This document shows positions 1 to 10,524 of a stretch of 64,000 nucleotides of DNA, piece after piece. Each line of letters begins with the position of its first letter. Position 1 is the stretch's first letter. The DNA comes from Sweltsa coloradensis (taxonomy: Eukaryota > Arthropoda > Insecta > Plecoptera > Chloroperlidae). Location: contig JAMZAV010000897.1 in assembly GCA_024449915.1 (NCBI GenBank), positions 310,001 through 374,000 on the forward strand. The letters run 5' to 3'. A program made the translations under genes and the position numbers. A model generated the notes under the pieces. That model saw only the letters and a list, made by a program, of their open reading frames with translations, had not been told where the DNA came from and did not search any database.

Positions 1-1742
1 TACTGTTCTTCAGTTCTATACCTATCCCAGCAAAAGAGATCTAAACTTGAATAAACATAGACAATTAACAATACAATCGGTTGACTGTAGTTCGTTGTTG
101 TGTCTGCATTTATGAAATTAGATTTATTTTATTTTATTGATTATAAGTTATAAATCAGTTTTCAAAGTAAATAGGAAAGATATTAAATAAATAAATATAA
201 TAAATAAAAATATCCTATGAATATATTTTTCTCGTTTGTATTCTTTTTGTATTTGTTTGCGCCTTGCCTTACAAATAACTACCGGTATCAGGATAAATTG
301 GAATTCCTTCTTTGGAATTTCTTTGTTTCTCTCTGTCTCGTTCTCGTATAATTATTTGATGACTGATCTGTTCTGTTCTTTACATATTGTTCTGCAATAT
401 TCAAGTCGATCTTGTCAAATCATTTCAAGACGGCCGGTACGTTTGTCGGACTCCGAAATATCAAAGTGGCTGAGATTGATCTTAGAATCAGACTTCAGTA
501 GGTATTGATTATTGAACAAAATGTCATTGTCTGGTCAAAAGTTATAGTCATACTCACATCCATTTGTAGATTATCACGATGATAAATTATCACATACCGC
601 GAAATAATTACTCTGATCTGCTTGAAAATCGATTGAAAATGAAAACATCTGTACAACAATCATTGTATGTATAATGAGAAATTTTTATAAAATACCCTCG
701 TCAATGATAAGACACATTTAATATACTACAGTTTTATTTTTATGGCATTTTCATTTAATATACATCAAATTATTACTTTTTGTTGAAATTGAAATGATTT
801 TTTAGTGTAAATAATGACGAACACGTAAAAATATTAGTTCTCTTCCAACTATTGCTGTGTCCTTCATTGCTCGCTTTACCCTTGAGGGCATAGATTTAAA
901 GTGAACGAAATAATAATATAACAATAATATTAATTTTGATGACAACTTATTGTGGTTTTCAAGTTTAAATTTAAAAAAATGAACGAAATAAACGTGTGCG
1001 AATTGGAAGATATAAAACTCGCTTGAGAGCGCATAAATAAACTTTATTAGAGGATTGCCGGTGGCTGGGATCGGACCGAAGGCCTCTCAAATAATTATTT
1101 GAGTGTAAAAGGTAAAGACAACGAATATACTATTTCTATCAGTAATAATTGCAGACTACATGCTATTAATAATGGGGACTATAACATTAATATTTCACAT
1201 TGTCCTGCAATTGTAAACTTATAATACTATTATCTCACCACTGTTATTGAGGTTCTCATGGCCTGCCTTTAGCATAAATCTCACCATCTGAAAGCTACTG
1301 CCACTCCACAATGATCTTGGATGGAATTGTAATTAGTATAGCAGTTTACTTTGTGATTGTCAAATAAACTATTTCATACACAAAATCGTATTTCTAAGTG
1401 TGGTATTGATTACAAATTCAATTACTGGCAATGATATCAGGCACTGGTATATTATAGCTCACGGCCTATGTCGATGCCCGACTGTCAAAATAAAAAAGAC
1501 AGTGCGTCGTCATGGGTCAAGTTCAAGACAATGTGATTCATTGCAGTTCGTAATTTAATGTTTAACTGACCCTGACCTACCGCTATGTAGTTATATTAGA
1601 TAGCTCGGAGATCGCGGGGTCCACAGCTCTTGCTCTCTCGCTCGGGCTGGCTGGCGAGTCAGTCACAGCCATCGAGACCACGTGACTGATACGAGTCGGA
1701 GCGCGATCTCTGGAGAGAAGCATGTGTTACGCGGGACTCCCC
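1..1742. other. AT-rich sequence, no gene recognised
   Basis: No reading frame here resembles a known family. It may be a long intron or 5' flank of the SMYD-type gene whose exons start at 6575, but nothing proves this. A short tRNA-like fragment (1050-1088) lies inside. The last 150 bases (about 1600-1742) turn GC-rich and run into a Helentron-like 3' end. Confidence 0.5.
1050..1088 (-). repeat. tRNA-like 3'-half fragment, probable SINE remnant
   Basis: On the minus strand a B-box-like word GGTCCGATCCC is followed by CACCGGCAATCCTC, the order seen at the 3' end of tRNA-derived SINE heads. A related arrangement (TTTGATCCCCGCTACC then AGCAATCCTC) lies on the plus strand at 29119-29154. There is no complete cloverleaf. 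Confidence 0.35.
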
Positions 1743-1766
1743 AACGGTGTTAAGCGTTTTCCTAGT
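1743..1766 (+). repeat. Solo Helentron-like 3' end
   Basis: A short hairpin (AACG, 8-base loop, CGTT) is followed by TTCCTAG and then T, as at the 3' ends of the elements at 1783-2541 and 15184-15720. It lies 17 bases upstream of the first of these in the same orientation. It looks like the tail of an older element whose body may be the GC-rich sequence at about 1600-1742. Confidence 0.5.
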
Positions 1767-1782
1767 AGTAGCAATGCTATAA

Positions 1783-2541
1783 TTGGATGAGCGTAGCGAG
1801 CGAAGCGAAGATTCCATTTCACTACACTGGAGAAAATAATCCGGAATGTTTTTTTTTTTCTGTATTTTTGTGTGTCTGTTAACACGATTCCGGCTAAACC
1901 GATACTCCAATTGCGATGAAATTTTATGGAGGCCTTTGAAATCTCTGAACGAAGAACTGCCACGTTTTTGAGCGCAATCGAAAAATTATTTCTCATGAAA
2001 ATCGCAATTTTACGATTTTTTTCGATTTTAAAAAAAATTCTTCAGCTTATAACACCTACATGCTTTGTCCGATTTTAATGATTTTTTCACAGAACCTTAA
2101 TTTTATGAATTTAGGTATTCGTGTGAAATTTGAGCGCAATCAAAAACTATTTCTTATGAAAATCGAAATTTTACGTTTTTTTTCTTTTTTTAAACAATTC
2201 TTTGACTTATAACACCTACATGCTTTATCCTATTGTAATAATTTTTTCACAGAACCTTAATTTTATAAATTCATATATTTGTGTAAAATTTGTGCGCAAT
2301 CGAATAATTATTTCTTATGAAAATTTCAATATTACGATTTTTTCCTTTTTTTAAATTACAATTAATTTAAAAAAAATTAAAATTTATGTTAATTTTTCAT
2401 TTAATTTAATTTAATTTTAAAAAAATCTTCAACTTAGTAATGCTTTTTCACAGAACAACAGAAAATCCGCATAACACATGGCAGCTCAATGCACCAATTA
2501 CGCTCATCCAACAACGCGGCGGGACTTAAGCGTTTTCCTAG
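1783..2541 (+). mobile_element. Non-autonomous Helentron/HINE-like element, copy 1
   Basis: The 5' side carries TTGGATGAGCGTA (1783-1795) and its exact reverse complement lies at 2499-2511, a 13-base subterminal inverted repeat. Just after it come a hairpin (AACGC 2513-2517, 12-base loop, GCGTT 2530-2534) and the end TTCCTAG followed by T. Inside are about two and a half tandem units of about 161 bases, starting near 1972, 2134 and 2294 with GCGCAATC. Helentron-associated elements (HINE, DINE-1) are known for subterminal inverted repeats, a 3' hairpin, an internal minisatellite core and insertion next to T. There is no coding capacity. An inverted relative lies at 37158-37793. The class assignment is inferred from architecture. 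Confidence 0.65.
1972..2400 (+). repeat. Internal tandem repeat of HINE-like copy 1, about 161-base period
   Basis: Three successive blocks start with GCGCAATC (1972, 2134, 2294). Each is followed by a TATTTCTTATGAAAAT-type word and an A/T-rich stretch. The first two also share TTATAACACCTACATGCTTT and TTTTTTCACAGAACCTTAAT. The third block is truncated. The inverted copy at 37 kb carries fewer units. Confidence 0.7.
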
Positions 2542-4198
2542 TATATGTACGTATATATATGTTGTAAAGAGATCAGTGCCGGTCGAAATCTTATATTTGA
2601 ACAGCATTGGGTAATTGCATTGCTTGCCGATTGGACTGGGACAATATGTACTAGTTCCAAATGAGATTTTCTTCTATTTCAAATGATTACATTTATACTT
2701 GAACTTTTCTACGATACGTTATTATAGACATCGATTACAAGTACGTTTTTCTTAAAATCAGCCCCCTTGTTAACATATAGGTACCTACCAAAACAAATAA
2801 ACTCACTGCTGAGTTGTGTACTTTTCAATCAATTTCAATCAAGTTTTCTTTACTAGCGGTAGCCGGAATCATTATAACTAATTCGAAATGGTAAAACACA
2901 TAAGCAAAATAAAACTGCAATAATTACTTGTGCATTCAATTTTTTATGGATAAGCTCTCTGTCACCTAAGGTGTATTATTATATGTTAGCGTACGTGCAA
3001 AATAAGGAAACAGTTATGAAAATGAACCGCGATGTTTTACACTGTCATTCTGTCATAATAAGTTTCCTATTTACAGTTTTGCGAACTGAATTTTGGACAT
3101 TGGTCAAGTTAAAAATCAAGTTTTTTTTACTTGTTTGTAAGAAAAGAAATGTATACAAATCTTTGCCATAAATTTTCAAATGGCTATGTGGATAAACTCG
3201 GCATGTAAGAAGTCAAGTCAGAAGCAATCAGGTATATTGCTCGAGAGCAATATTTATCTATGTATTTATTTACTAAGTTATTAATTGTTGTTTTCTTTAA
3301 TTCATTCATCAGGCAAAATTAACATAATGAGACAGCATGGAAAGCGGGCCTTTGTGCCCATCCACCGCAGTGATTCACAACCCACGTGGGTCAAGATAAT
3401 TCAAATCTCCACAGCTGTGATTACAAGTTCGCTGCTCCCGACAAAGTTGGCCATTAATCATATAAGAAAAAAGCTCGACACATTAACGAGTTAAGACATC
3501 AAAGAAGTCCAATGTGCCTTTATTATCTCATTTGAACTCTCTCGTGGCACGTATTATATAATTAAAATTATAACGATATCGTAAAAATATTTTATTGGTC
3601 TGGACTTGGTCATGCTTCGTTTGCTTATTTAAATTAAGTGTATATCTTTTCTAATGGCAGTGTGCCAAAAAGTGTTAAGTGTATGTTTAGGCTAATATAT
3701 TTTCAAATTTCCTAGTTATCATAGTATGTCCCTTTTACTTCTCTAAATGATATAGGGTATTTGATAATCATTTATTTGATTTCGGGTGATGGTTCTAAGA
3801 AATGTAAATTGGCAAATATGATGTTTAATTAACTGAAGATCGTATAATAATCATGATGATGATGGGTGACGAGAAATATAGAAATAGTGCCAGCATGATT
3901 TGTCATGAAATTGTAATTATTTTGTTGTTGAACCGTTGTTTGCGCGTCTAGATAATATGCACTTATACAAGGTAGAGATTATGATTCGAATCAGAATCAG
4001 AATTGAATCAAAGTTGAGTATTTTTTAGAAAATTAAAAATGACATCAAGTAAATGCTATACTTCCCCCCCCCCCCCCCTCCAAAAAAATATATGTGCAGG
4101 TATTAATAGTGCAATTTCTCACTAACAGTCATCTCCAGGTTTTCCTGTACCAAAGTACGTTCAAAATAAGTAATGACCTAAGACATTCATGTTTACAG
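2542..4198. other. AT-rich sequence, no gene recognised
   Basis: Only chance-length open frames are seen. The stretch contains a run of 15 C (4064-4078). It may be intronic to the SMYD-type gene. Confidence 0.5.
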
Positions 4199-4400
4199 TG
4201 CTAGTAAATGGCCACGTGTACAAGCCATGGCCTCTACGGAACACGAACAGAAAGAAGCGGTTCACTCCCTGCCAACCGTACAGACACCGTTGCCAACTGA
4301 TCGCACGCCTACCGCGAGGCGCCGAGAATTTGGCCGCCTTCCACGCAAATGCTCTAGAGTCAAGCAACGCAACGGGTTAATAGACCAGACTAGAGGTTAA
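4199..4400 (+). other. GC-rich open segment, candidate exon of unknown function
   Basis: This island is clearly richer in GC than its surroundings and is open in two plus-strand frames. One frame starts at an ATG in good context (4227, GCCATGG) and gives a 57-residue product beginning MASTEHEQ, with an RRR and other basic residues before its stop at 4398-4400. A plausible splice acceptor (TTTACAG) ends at 4198; donor candidates near 4374 and 4393 are weak. I recognise no domain and see no MYND cysteine pattern. It could be a 5' exon of the SMYD-type gene, an unrelated small gene, or noise. Confidence 0.25.
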
Positions 4401-4767
4401 AGAGGGAGTAAAATTACATCCCACAGGATAATTTTAAACATTTTAGGTCTCATTAAAACATGTGTTTAACGATTACAAAGGGCGCGATTGTTCTTCGGTT
4501 GTGCTTCATTGCCCTCGTATTTTATTGCTACATGTGCCCCTATAATACTTACGAATTTAAAAAAAATGGATGCAATTTCGAATGGTTGATATGAACCTGG
4601 AATAAGGGCTTAATTAACATTTCAAAACATCCTATGAATATCATTTTGACCCACGAATGAAGATAGGGCTTTGAATAAGAAATAACATAATGACGAACAC
4701 AATGTACATTACAACTGACGAACTTTAACGTTAAGTGAGTGTATTACCTTAACATTAAATAAGTAAA

Positions 4768-5737
4768 ATAGGAAAACGCTAAAGTCCCGCCGCGTTGATG
4801 GATGAGCTTTTTAAAGTTTTTAGTTTGCGTGGGATATCTTTACTTTTGCAAGTGCTTTGTTTTGCTACCTACGCATTGTAAGTGATTGTTGTCAAATTTC
4901 TTTTGTTACCTGTCAATTGGTATTATTTACCGTAAAAACTTATATTAAAAGCTTTATTTCTATGGATTCTGGCTAACTTTTTCAACTTTTTCTTTTAAAA
5001 GGTACTACATCACCATAACATTAATGTCCATGTATAATATGAACGTTGAAGGCCCACCCGTTTGGTCAGAATTGGCCCAAATGGCACGAAAATATCGCAC
5101 TATAAGTCAAAAAACTTATTAAAGCTTTATTTCTATAGATTCTGACTAACTTTTCCAACTTTTTCTATCAGAAAGCAATAATCACCATTACCTTAATGTC
5201 CATGTGAAATATGAACGTTGTGCCTCAACCCGTTGTCAGAATTGCCAAATGGCACGAAAATATCGCACAAAAAGTCAAAACTTATATTAAAGCTTTAATT
5301 GATCTATGATTCTGGCTAACTTTCACTTTTCTTCAGAAGCGAATCATCACATTACCGAATGTCACTGTGAAATATGAACGTCTAGCCTACCGATTGGTCA
5401 GAATGGCCACAAAGTTCGAAAAATATCGCCTAAAACGAAAAAAATCGTAAACATGGATCATTATGAGAAATTTTTACGATTCCCAAAAATGTTGGCAGTT
5501 GTTCAGGATTCGAAGGTCCCCTTCAATTGCCTTCATAATGCATATCCCGTTTACACGGAATCGTGCGAAAAATGTAGAAAAAGAAAACTAAAAACAAAAC
5601 ACCAAAACAATACAACAAAAAAAAGCGAGCTAAATTTGGCTGTCAGTGAAATTGAAGCTTGCGCTTCGAACCTTAAAAATAGGAACACATAGAAATCATG
5701 AAAGTATATTATATTTTTACCTTACATACGCTCATTA
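4768..5737 (-). mobile_element. Helentron/HINE-like element, copy 4 (inverted, probable)
   Basis: Read on the minus strand the 3' end is hairpin AACGC (complement of 4792-4796), a loop, GCGTT (complement of 4775-4779), then TTCCTAT in place of CTAG. The subterminal word GGATGAGC (about 4800-4807) is matched by TACGCTCAT at 5727-5735 on the other side. Between them is a three-unit tandem array (4939-5450), as expected of this element type. The right-hand border is less certain than in the other copies, because the shared word is short. Confidence 0.45.
4939..5450 (+). repeat. Three tandem units of about 165-176 bases
   Basis: Units begin near 4939, 5115 and 5281. Each carries an AAAGCTTTA-type word, GATTCTG(G/A)CTAACTTT, a region with ATCACCATTA or related, ATGTCCATGT or related, ATATGAACGT, and GAAAATATCGC. 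The third unit is the most diverged. No long frame runs through the array. Confidence 0.75.
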
Positions 5738-6574
5738 CTACCCTAGCTACAACCAATATTTCATTTAAACTCTGAAATTAAAATTAATTATTACACATTT
5801 CTTCAACGGATCCCCATATCGTCGCATGAAAGGAATCGCTCGCTCGTTGCAAGTATGTGCAGCAATGTTGGCACGTCAACAATACTGCATACTGCTGACT
5901 ACATTCCAGCCTAGTTATATCCGACGCCAAGATGAATTGGGTCCCATTCGTTACATGACATTAATCATTGTCAACAAGACCAAATAAACAATGTTTTCTT
6001 CAAGATTTATGTTTAATTATGTGAAGAAGACGCACATATATAATATTTAAGCTCGGCTTTCAACAACATACTAAATCATTTTCAAAACTAGTCAATATTT
6101 TTTATTTAATATTAATATAAAACATTGTATCGGCACTTCTAATAACTTTAAGAAGTTAAATGGAAATAAATTGTAGTTTAGATTCTACCACATCATACTT
6201 ATATTTATAGAGTCTATGTTATATAACTGATTTTCAGTGGGGGACTTTAAATCAAAGCGACTAAGCCAACCCTGTAGGCTAAAATGGACATGTTTTATGA
6301 GGTGAAATAGGATCACAGATACGATTAATAAATAACCAAGAAAGTTGTCTGTATGATAGGGAGAGAATATTAGTGTCCTGTCAAGTCAGAAATTCGGAAC
6401 GTCAGACTCTGTCATTCCCATCACAACTTTTTCACAGCATATTTTAACGATGTTCTTTGTTTCGTAAACGGGACTGCGGGGAGCCATCCACTGGCATCAC
6501 TTGTGTAATTATACCCCCTTTCAAATTTTTCCTTCTCTTTACACACAATCATAAAGTAACACCTTATCTTTTAG
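5738..6574. other. Sequence upstream of the first recognised SMYD exon
   Basis: Probably an intron, because the exon at 6575 starts at a splice acceptor and needs an upstream exon. No coding segment resembling the MYND zinc finger or the N-terminal part of the SET domain was found. A 20-base word at 6222-6241 recurs at 19832-19851. Confidence 0.5.
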
Positions 6575-6766
6575 GTAAATTGTTTCGAGGTTGGACAGCA
6601 CGGTATTAGTGCGCGTGCTCTCTACCCTTCTGCGTTCCTGATAGCACATGAATGTGTGCCGAATACACGCCACACGGACTTGGACAACTACATGTTGTCT
6701 GTTCGATGTTCGACAAACATTGAACGAGGAAAGCTCATTTCACTGAGCTACGCGTACACGATGCAG
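6575..6766 (+). CDS. SMYD/SmydA-type SET-domain protein, core SET exon
   Basis: This is a 192-base exon (64 codons, phase 0 at both ends) between an acceptor CTTTTAG and a donor CAG/GTAAAC. It encodes the heart of a split SET domain: VNCFEVG, then SARALYPSAFLIAHECVPN, then the NIERGKLISLSYAYT strand. In SMYD lysine methyltransferases the matching N-H-S-C-x-P-N loop binds S-adenosylmethionine; here it reads A-H-E-C-V-P-N, a variation also expected in arthropod SmydA proteins. The enzyme family methylates lysines on histone or other proteins. The MYND finger and N-terminal SET part should lie in earlier exons, which I could not find. The arthropod SmydA assignment is by family resemblance, not by alignment. 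Confidence 0.9.
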
Positions 6767-7397
6767 GTAAACACATACGTCATACAGTATCTAGCATGGT
6801 ATCCACATCTTAATCGTAAATGTTAAAACCGTTCTTTGATTACAAAAGTTAAATAATTACATTCCAAAGAATGTGTTCAGCGCAATTTTCAATGATTTTA
6901 ATGATTGTTTTGTCTAGGAACTTTTTATGTATTCATAATAACGTTTCTCCAGAACAAACCAAATAGATGTAGATAGATATAGTGGTTCCAAAAAAAGAAT
7001 GCAGAAAGCTCGAAATTATTTTCCCAACATAACACATAGTCATCTTTTAACGTTAGTCGCGTGGATCTATAACTGGAGGAACTCGGGATCTGCACAGTAC
7101 TTTTGTTTGGGTTGGTAAAGTACTTTCTCGTTCAACAACACAAAAACGATCTACTCCTTTATCCGCGTTTCATGATTTCCACCCAACCACTTACAATTTG
7201 TAAGGAAGCATTCGCATTCTTTCGTTGGAATACTTACTGATACTCTACGTTGGACTGTGCCCTTAACAACACTAAAAATGAGTGAAATATGAGAGTGCGG
7301 GAAAATTTATATATGTTGATACATGAATTCAACAACAATGAATCGTTTTCAAAAATAGTAACACTTTAGACTACTAATTAGTTTGGTTTCCACACAG

Positions 7398-7524
7398 GGT
7401 ACAATGAAACGGCGAGAGCATTTGAAGGAATCCAAGTTCTTTGACTGTTGTTGTCCCCGATGCACCGACCCCACCGAACTGGGAACCTACGCGGGAGCCC
7501 TCAAGTGCCCCAAGTGCGATAAAG
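7398..7524 (+). CDS. SMYD/SmydA-type protein, post-SET zinc exon
   Basis: This exon follows directly from the one ending at 6766. The acceptor is CCACACAG and the donor AAAG/GTAAGT, and it ends in phase 1. It encodes GTMKRREHLKESKFFDC, then CCPRC, a short linker and KCPKCDK. In SMYD proteins the cysteines of the C-x-C-x2-C type post-SET segment hold a zinc ion next to the active site, and the preceding REHL stretch completes the SET fold. All the expected cysteines are present, so this part of the gene looks functional. Nothing suggests decay. Confidence 0.92.
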
Positions 7525-7899
7525 GTAAGTTCACTGAGGAGGGTGTGTGTCTCTAAAGTGTGTCTTGCAGCAAACTGACACAGTCAATCTCATCGATGAG
7601 AAGATTACACGTTCCCCAAGTATTTGTGATTTAGTAACATCTGGACATTTCTCCTGCCAACGATTAAAATAGCATGTTCAAAATAAACTGAAAGCGCAAT
7701 TATCACTAAGTTCAGGGAATAAAGATTTATTTCCATCGATCATCTCTCTGTATCATGTTGGTTTCTTTTAATTAGCTATTTTTTTTATCAACACTTTGAT
7801 TGTGAAAAATTTACCTTTTGTTTTGACTATCAGTAGCATATGTTTAAAACAAGCAACTATTTTGGGATCTCTACTTTAAATGTATAATACCAGAATGTA

Positions 7900-8125
7900 C
7901 CGACGAAGAACTGTTGTAACCAAATATTAAAGTTTCTCCTCACAAAAAGTCGCACCTCTGCACTTTCAGTTCACCTTTTGGCCGGTACAAATTCCTTCGT
8001 TTATCATTTGGTATTTCCTCGGCTCCGGGAGTTTTTCAAAAGAAAAACTCTAAAATCTTTGGAGATATGACAAGAGTTGAAAATTGAAATCTATATCGAT
8101 GGTCTTATAGTTAGGGATTAAGAAA
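7900..8125 (+). pseudogene. Decayed Ty3/gypsy reverse-transcriptase fragment
   Basis: A short plus-strand stretch translates as LCTFSSPFGRYKFLRLSFG followed by ISSAPGVFQ, the characteristic fingers/palm segment of Ty3/gypsy reverse transcriptase. A few bases on, in another frame, comes EIYIDGLIV, where the family has the catalytic Y-x-D-D box; here the second aspartate is G. There is a short frame-changing insertion (about 8080-8090), and a stop follows. It lies in an intron of the SMYD-type gene with no LTRs nearby, so it is a dead fragment. Confidence 0.8.
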
Positions 8126-8201
8126 CCAGCTTATCTCAAACAGTATGTTTAGTAAAATGTTATAAAGTAAGGGGAGATTGAGAGTTGAGTTCACCGGCCA
8201 G

Positions 8202-8508
8202 CCCCGCAGTGATGTAGTGGTGCGTATATGGGCGTATACGCCGTATGAATACTGCTCGCGCTAGAAAATATTCGTATACACACTGGTTTTGCTTGTGATA
8301 CGAGTGATACGCAATGATACGGTCGTAACCATGGTTAAAAAAAGACCTAATCGGTATACTATTAGTCTATTATTCGCATAGGCGAACTATCTGTAATCTT
8401 GGCAGTCTTTACCTCATGACCTTTCTCGTCCAACAGTCATACCGATTTTACTCTTATCTTCACTGATGTTTAGTATGAGATTGATGTTGTTTTAAACCAC
8501 TGCAGGGG
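8202..8508. mobile_element. Possible small TIR element
   Basis: CCCCGCAGTG at the left (8202-8211) is answered by CACTGCAGGGG at the right (8498-8508), a near-perfect inverted pair about 300 bases apart. The interior is rich in GTATACG and GATACG words. There is no clear target duplication. It could be a MITE in an intron of the SMYD-type gene, or a chance pairing. Confidence 0.35.
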
Positions 8509-8624
8509 TTAACGCTTATTGGTTATTGAATTCTCGTACGCCCCCTCTCAGAGATAATGCATCTGACTAACCAAAGATGAGTCTGACCGTCTGACGCCGA
8601 AAGTAACACAACATGTCAAGAAAT

Positions 8625-8870
8625 GACACTGACAGCGTTAGCGCGCGACTCTGATGCGGGACGTCCCGGTTCAAATCCTGTCGAGGCCGGCAATCCTAAC
8701 TGAAGGTTTTTTCCGAGGTTTTCCCTCAGTCGTTAATGCGAATGCAAGGTATTGAGTCTTTTAACAGCCCTCGGACATCCACTCACAATTGTCCTTTCCG
8801 CAACATACCTAGTTAGACACCTGAATAGGGGCATGAACTGCACCCTGGACAGGCTTCCCAGAAAAATCAT
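8625..8870 (+). repeat. tRNA-derived SINE, copy 1
   Basis: The head has an A-box-like GTTAGCGCGCGACTC and a B-box-like GGTTCAAATCC (Pol III promoter elements). After the head comes CCGGCAATCC, then a body with TTTTTTCCGAGGTTTTCC and AATGCGAATGC. SINEs with a tRNA head and a body containing GAGGTTTTCC are common in arthropods. A second copy on the opposite strand (60760-60955) shares both head and body, including CAGCCCTCG further on. The 3' border is approximate. Confidence 0.7.
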
Positions 8871-9246
8871 TAATTATTTTTCAAGGAATGACTGAAAATT
8901 GACATCATTATTCCAAAAACACATATTTGGGTTCAAGGCACCGAATTAGCTTTATTGATACCTCCCCCTACTTTTAGGGGAACTAGGGAAGGGATGCGTT
9001 TTCTTCAGACTGTTAGTTTCTTAGTGGTTTTCATCGAGTGCAGGTTTGTATTATAGGCATTCGTTTTGTAAAATAATAAAACGTATTTTGCAAAACAAAA
9101 TATTATTGAAACCATCATCGGTATCTTTAAACAGAAACAATGTGCTGATGTGTCGGTATGTGTAGATTGGTGGATTGGGGACTGAAGACGCATATTGTCA
9201 ACTACTATTATAGCTCATTGGTAAACTATACTCATTTGTGTTCCAG

Positions 9247-9358
9247 GGTTCGTCCTGTCCACGGCCCCCCTGGACAACCTCGCGCCCTGGCGATGCGACA
9301 ACCCCAGCTGTGTAGGCTACGAGGTCGCAGGTGACTCGGTCAGGTCACTCGTAGAGAA
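9247..9358 (+). CDS. SMYD/SmydA-type protein, C-terminal exon 3 of the visible set
   Basis: The acceptor TTCCAG and donor GAA/GTAGGC bound a 112-base exon. It starts with two bases that complete a glycine codon and ends with two bases of a lysine codon finished by the next exon. It encodes FVLSTAPLDNLAPWRCDN, then PSCVGYEVAG. The WRCDNPSC pair of cysteines is a second C-x4-C zinc ligand pair of the post-SET region. Reading straight through the donor would give an immediate TAG, so splicing here is required. Confidence 0.88.
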
Positions 9359-9989
9359 GTAGGCTTGACTTATTTCAACCTGCCGCCATCTTGTCCGTCT
9401 ACCCTCGCACTCCCCGCGTTGTTGGCACTCGTTGTGTTCCTGTATGCCAGACGAGCTCTACATCACATGCATGTTTACATTGTGTTGTTTTCTTGCTAAT
9501 GTTTACACACGCGCGGATTTATTGCACATTGTTCACGACTTGCGCAAACACTAATACTGTCTGCATGAGCTTCAATGCATGTTGTTTACAATTACATTAA
9601 TTGTTTGAAGCCCTCCCGACACTAGGAAATAATTTAAAAGCCCCACCGGTCTATGCATTGGCATACAAGTGAAATAAGAACGACTATTTGTAAAACAAAT
9701 GTCTCGTCTTAGGCAACAAAATAGTCAAACTGTGCCACTACAACTGCTGTCAGTTAAATCGTTGAGAAAATAGTGTGTAGTTAGTGAACCAGCACAAATG
9801 GCGCGTCGTACCGCTAAAATAGTCTTTGATATTTTGAAACGCCAATATGGTCAATATCAACGGCTAGTCAATTGGTATAATGAATTGGTGATCAATAGGG
9901 CAGTGCCAAGCTGGTTCGTCCGGATTCTCCTCCAGGTTCGCACGATCATGGTCATAGGTCACAGGACTACTTACATTGTGGTTACAGTA

Positions 9990-10040
9990 ACACATGGCAC
10001 ATGGAATGGCACATGGCACATGGCACATGGCACATGGCAC
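9990..10040 (+). repeat. ACATGGC short tandem repeat
   Basis: Seven-base units of ACATGGC are repeated about six times, with one altered unit (ATGGAATGGC). This is a simple intronic microsatellite. Confidence 0.85.
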
Positions 10041-10524
10041 TTAGATCGTTCTGCAGTCTGCAGGGAAATCTGTCACCCACCACATCAATAATGCACTGAA
10101 TTCAAAATGTTGTAAAAATTCTTATTTCATCAACGTCCAGACAACTGTGTCCAAACCCGATCGTTCTGCACTCTGGTGGAAGATTAGTTTGACCATTGCC
10201 CTATTGGTATGTCAAATTATATCAGTTGAATTGACCATCAGTTGGATGCAAGCAGTCCCTACCACTACCCACCAGCGCCCAGCTCTTCTTGCTCCGGTGC
10301 CTTAAGTAATAATTTGAATAGCCCGCCCTCTAACCTCGTATGATGACAAGTGTCAGATTCCGAAATCAGAAGCCACCTTATTGAGGCTAGAGTAATCGAC
10401 GGATGAATCTTAGCCAAGCAGCGACTAGTATTTTTAGCGTCACTGATTGATCACGATTCACCCAAGCATGACGTCATGATCGGCAAGGTTTCTCAGAACA
10501 ACATGTTTGTGTCCACAAAACTGA

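Noticed and set aside
5453..5692. 79-codon frame with several cysteines, considered as a MYND exon
   Set aside because: The cysteine and histidine spacing does not fit the MYND pattern, it lacks splice sites of matching phase, and it lies inside a probable mobile element.
9798..10091. 97-codon frame in a SMYD intron
   Set aside because: No recognisable domain, and its end runs through a microsatellite.
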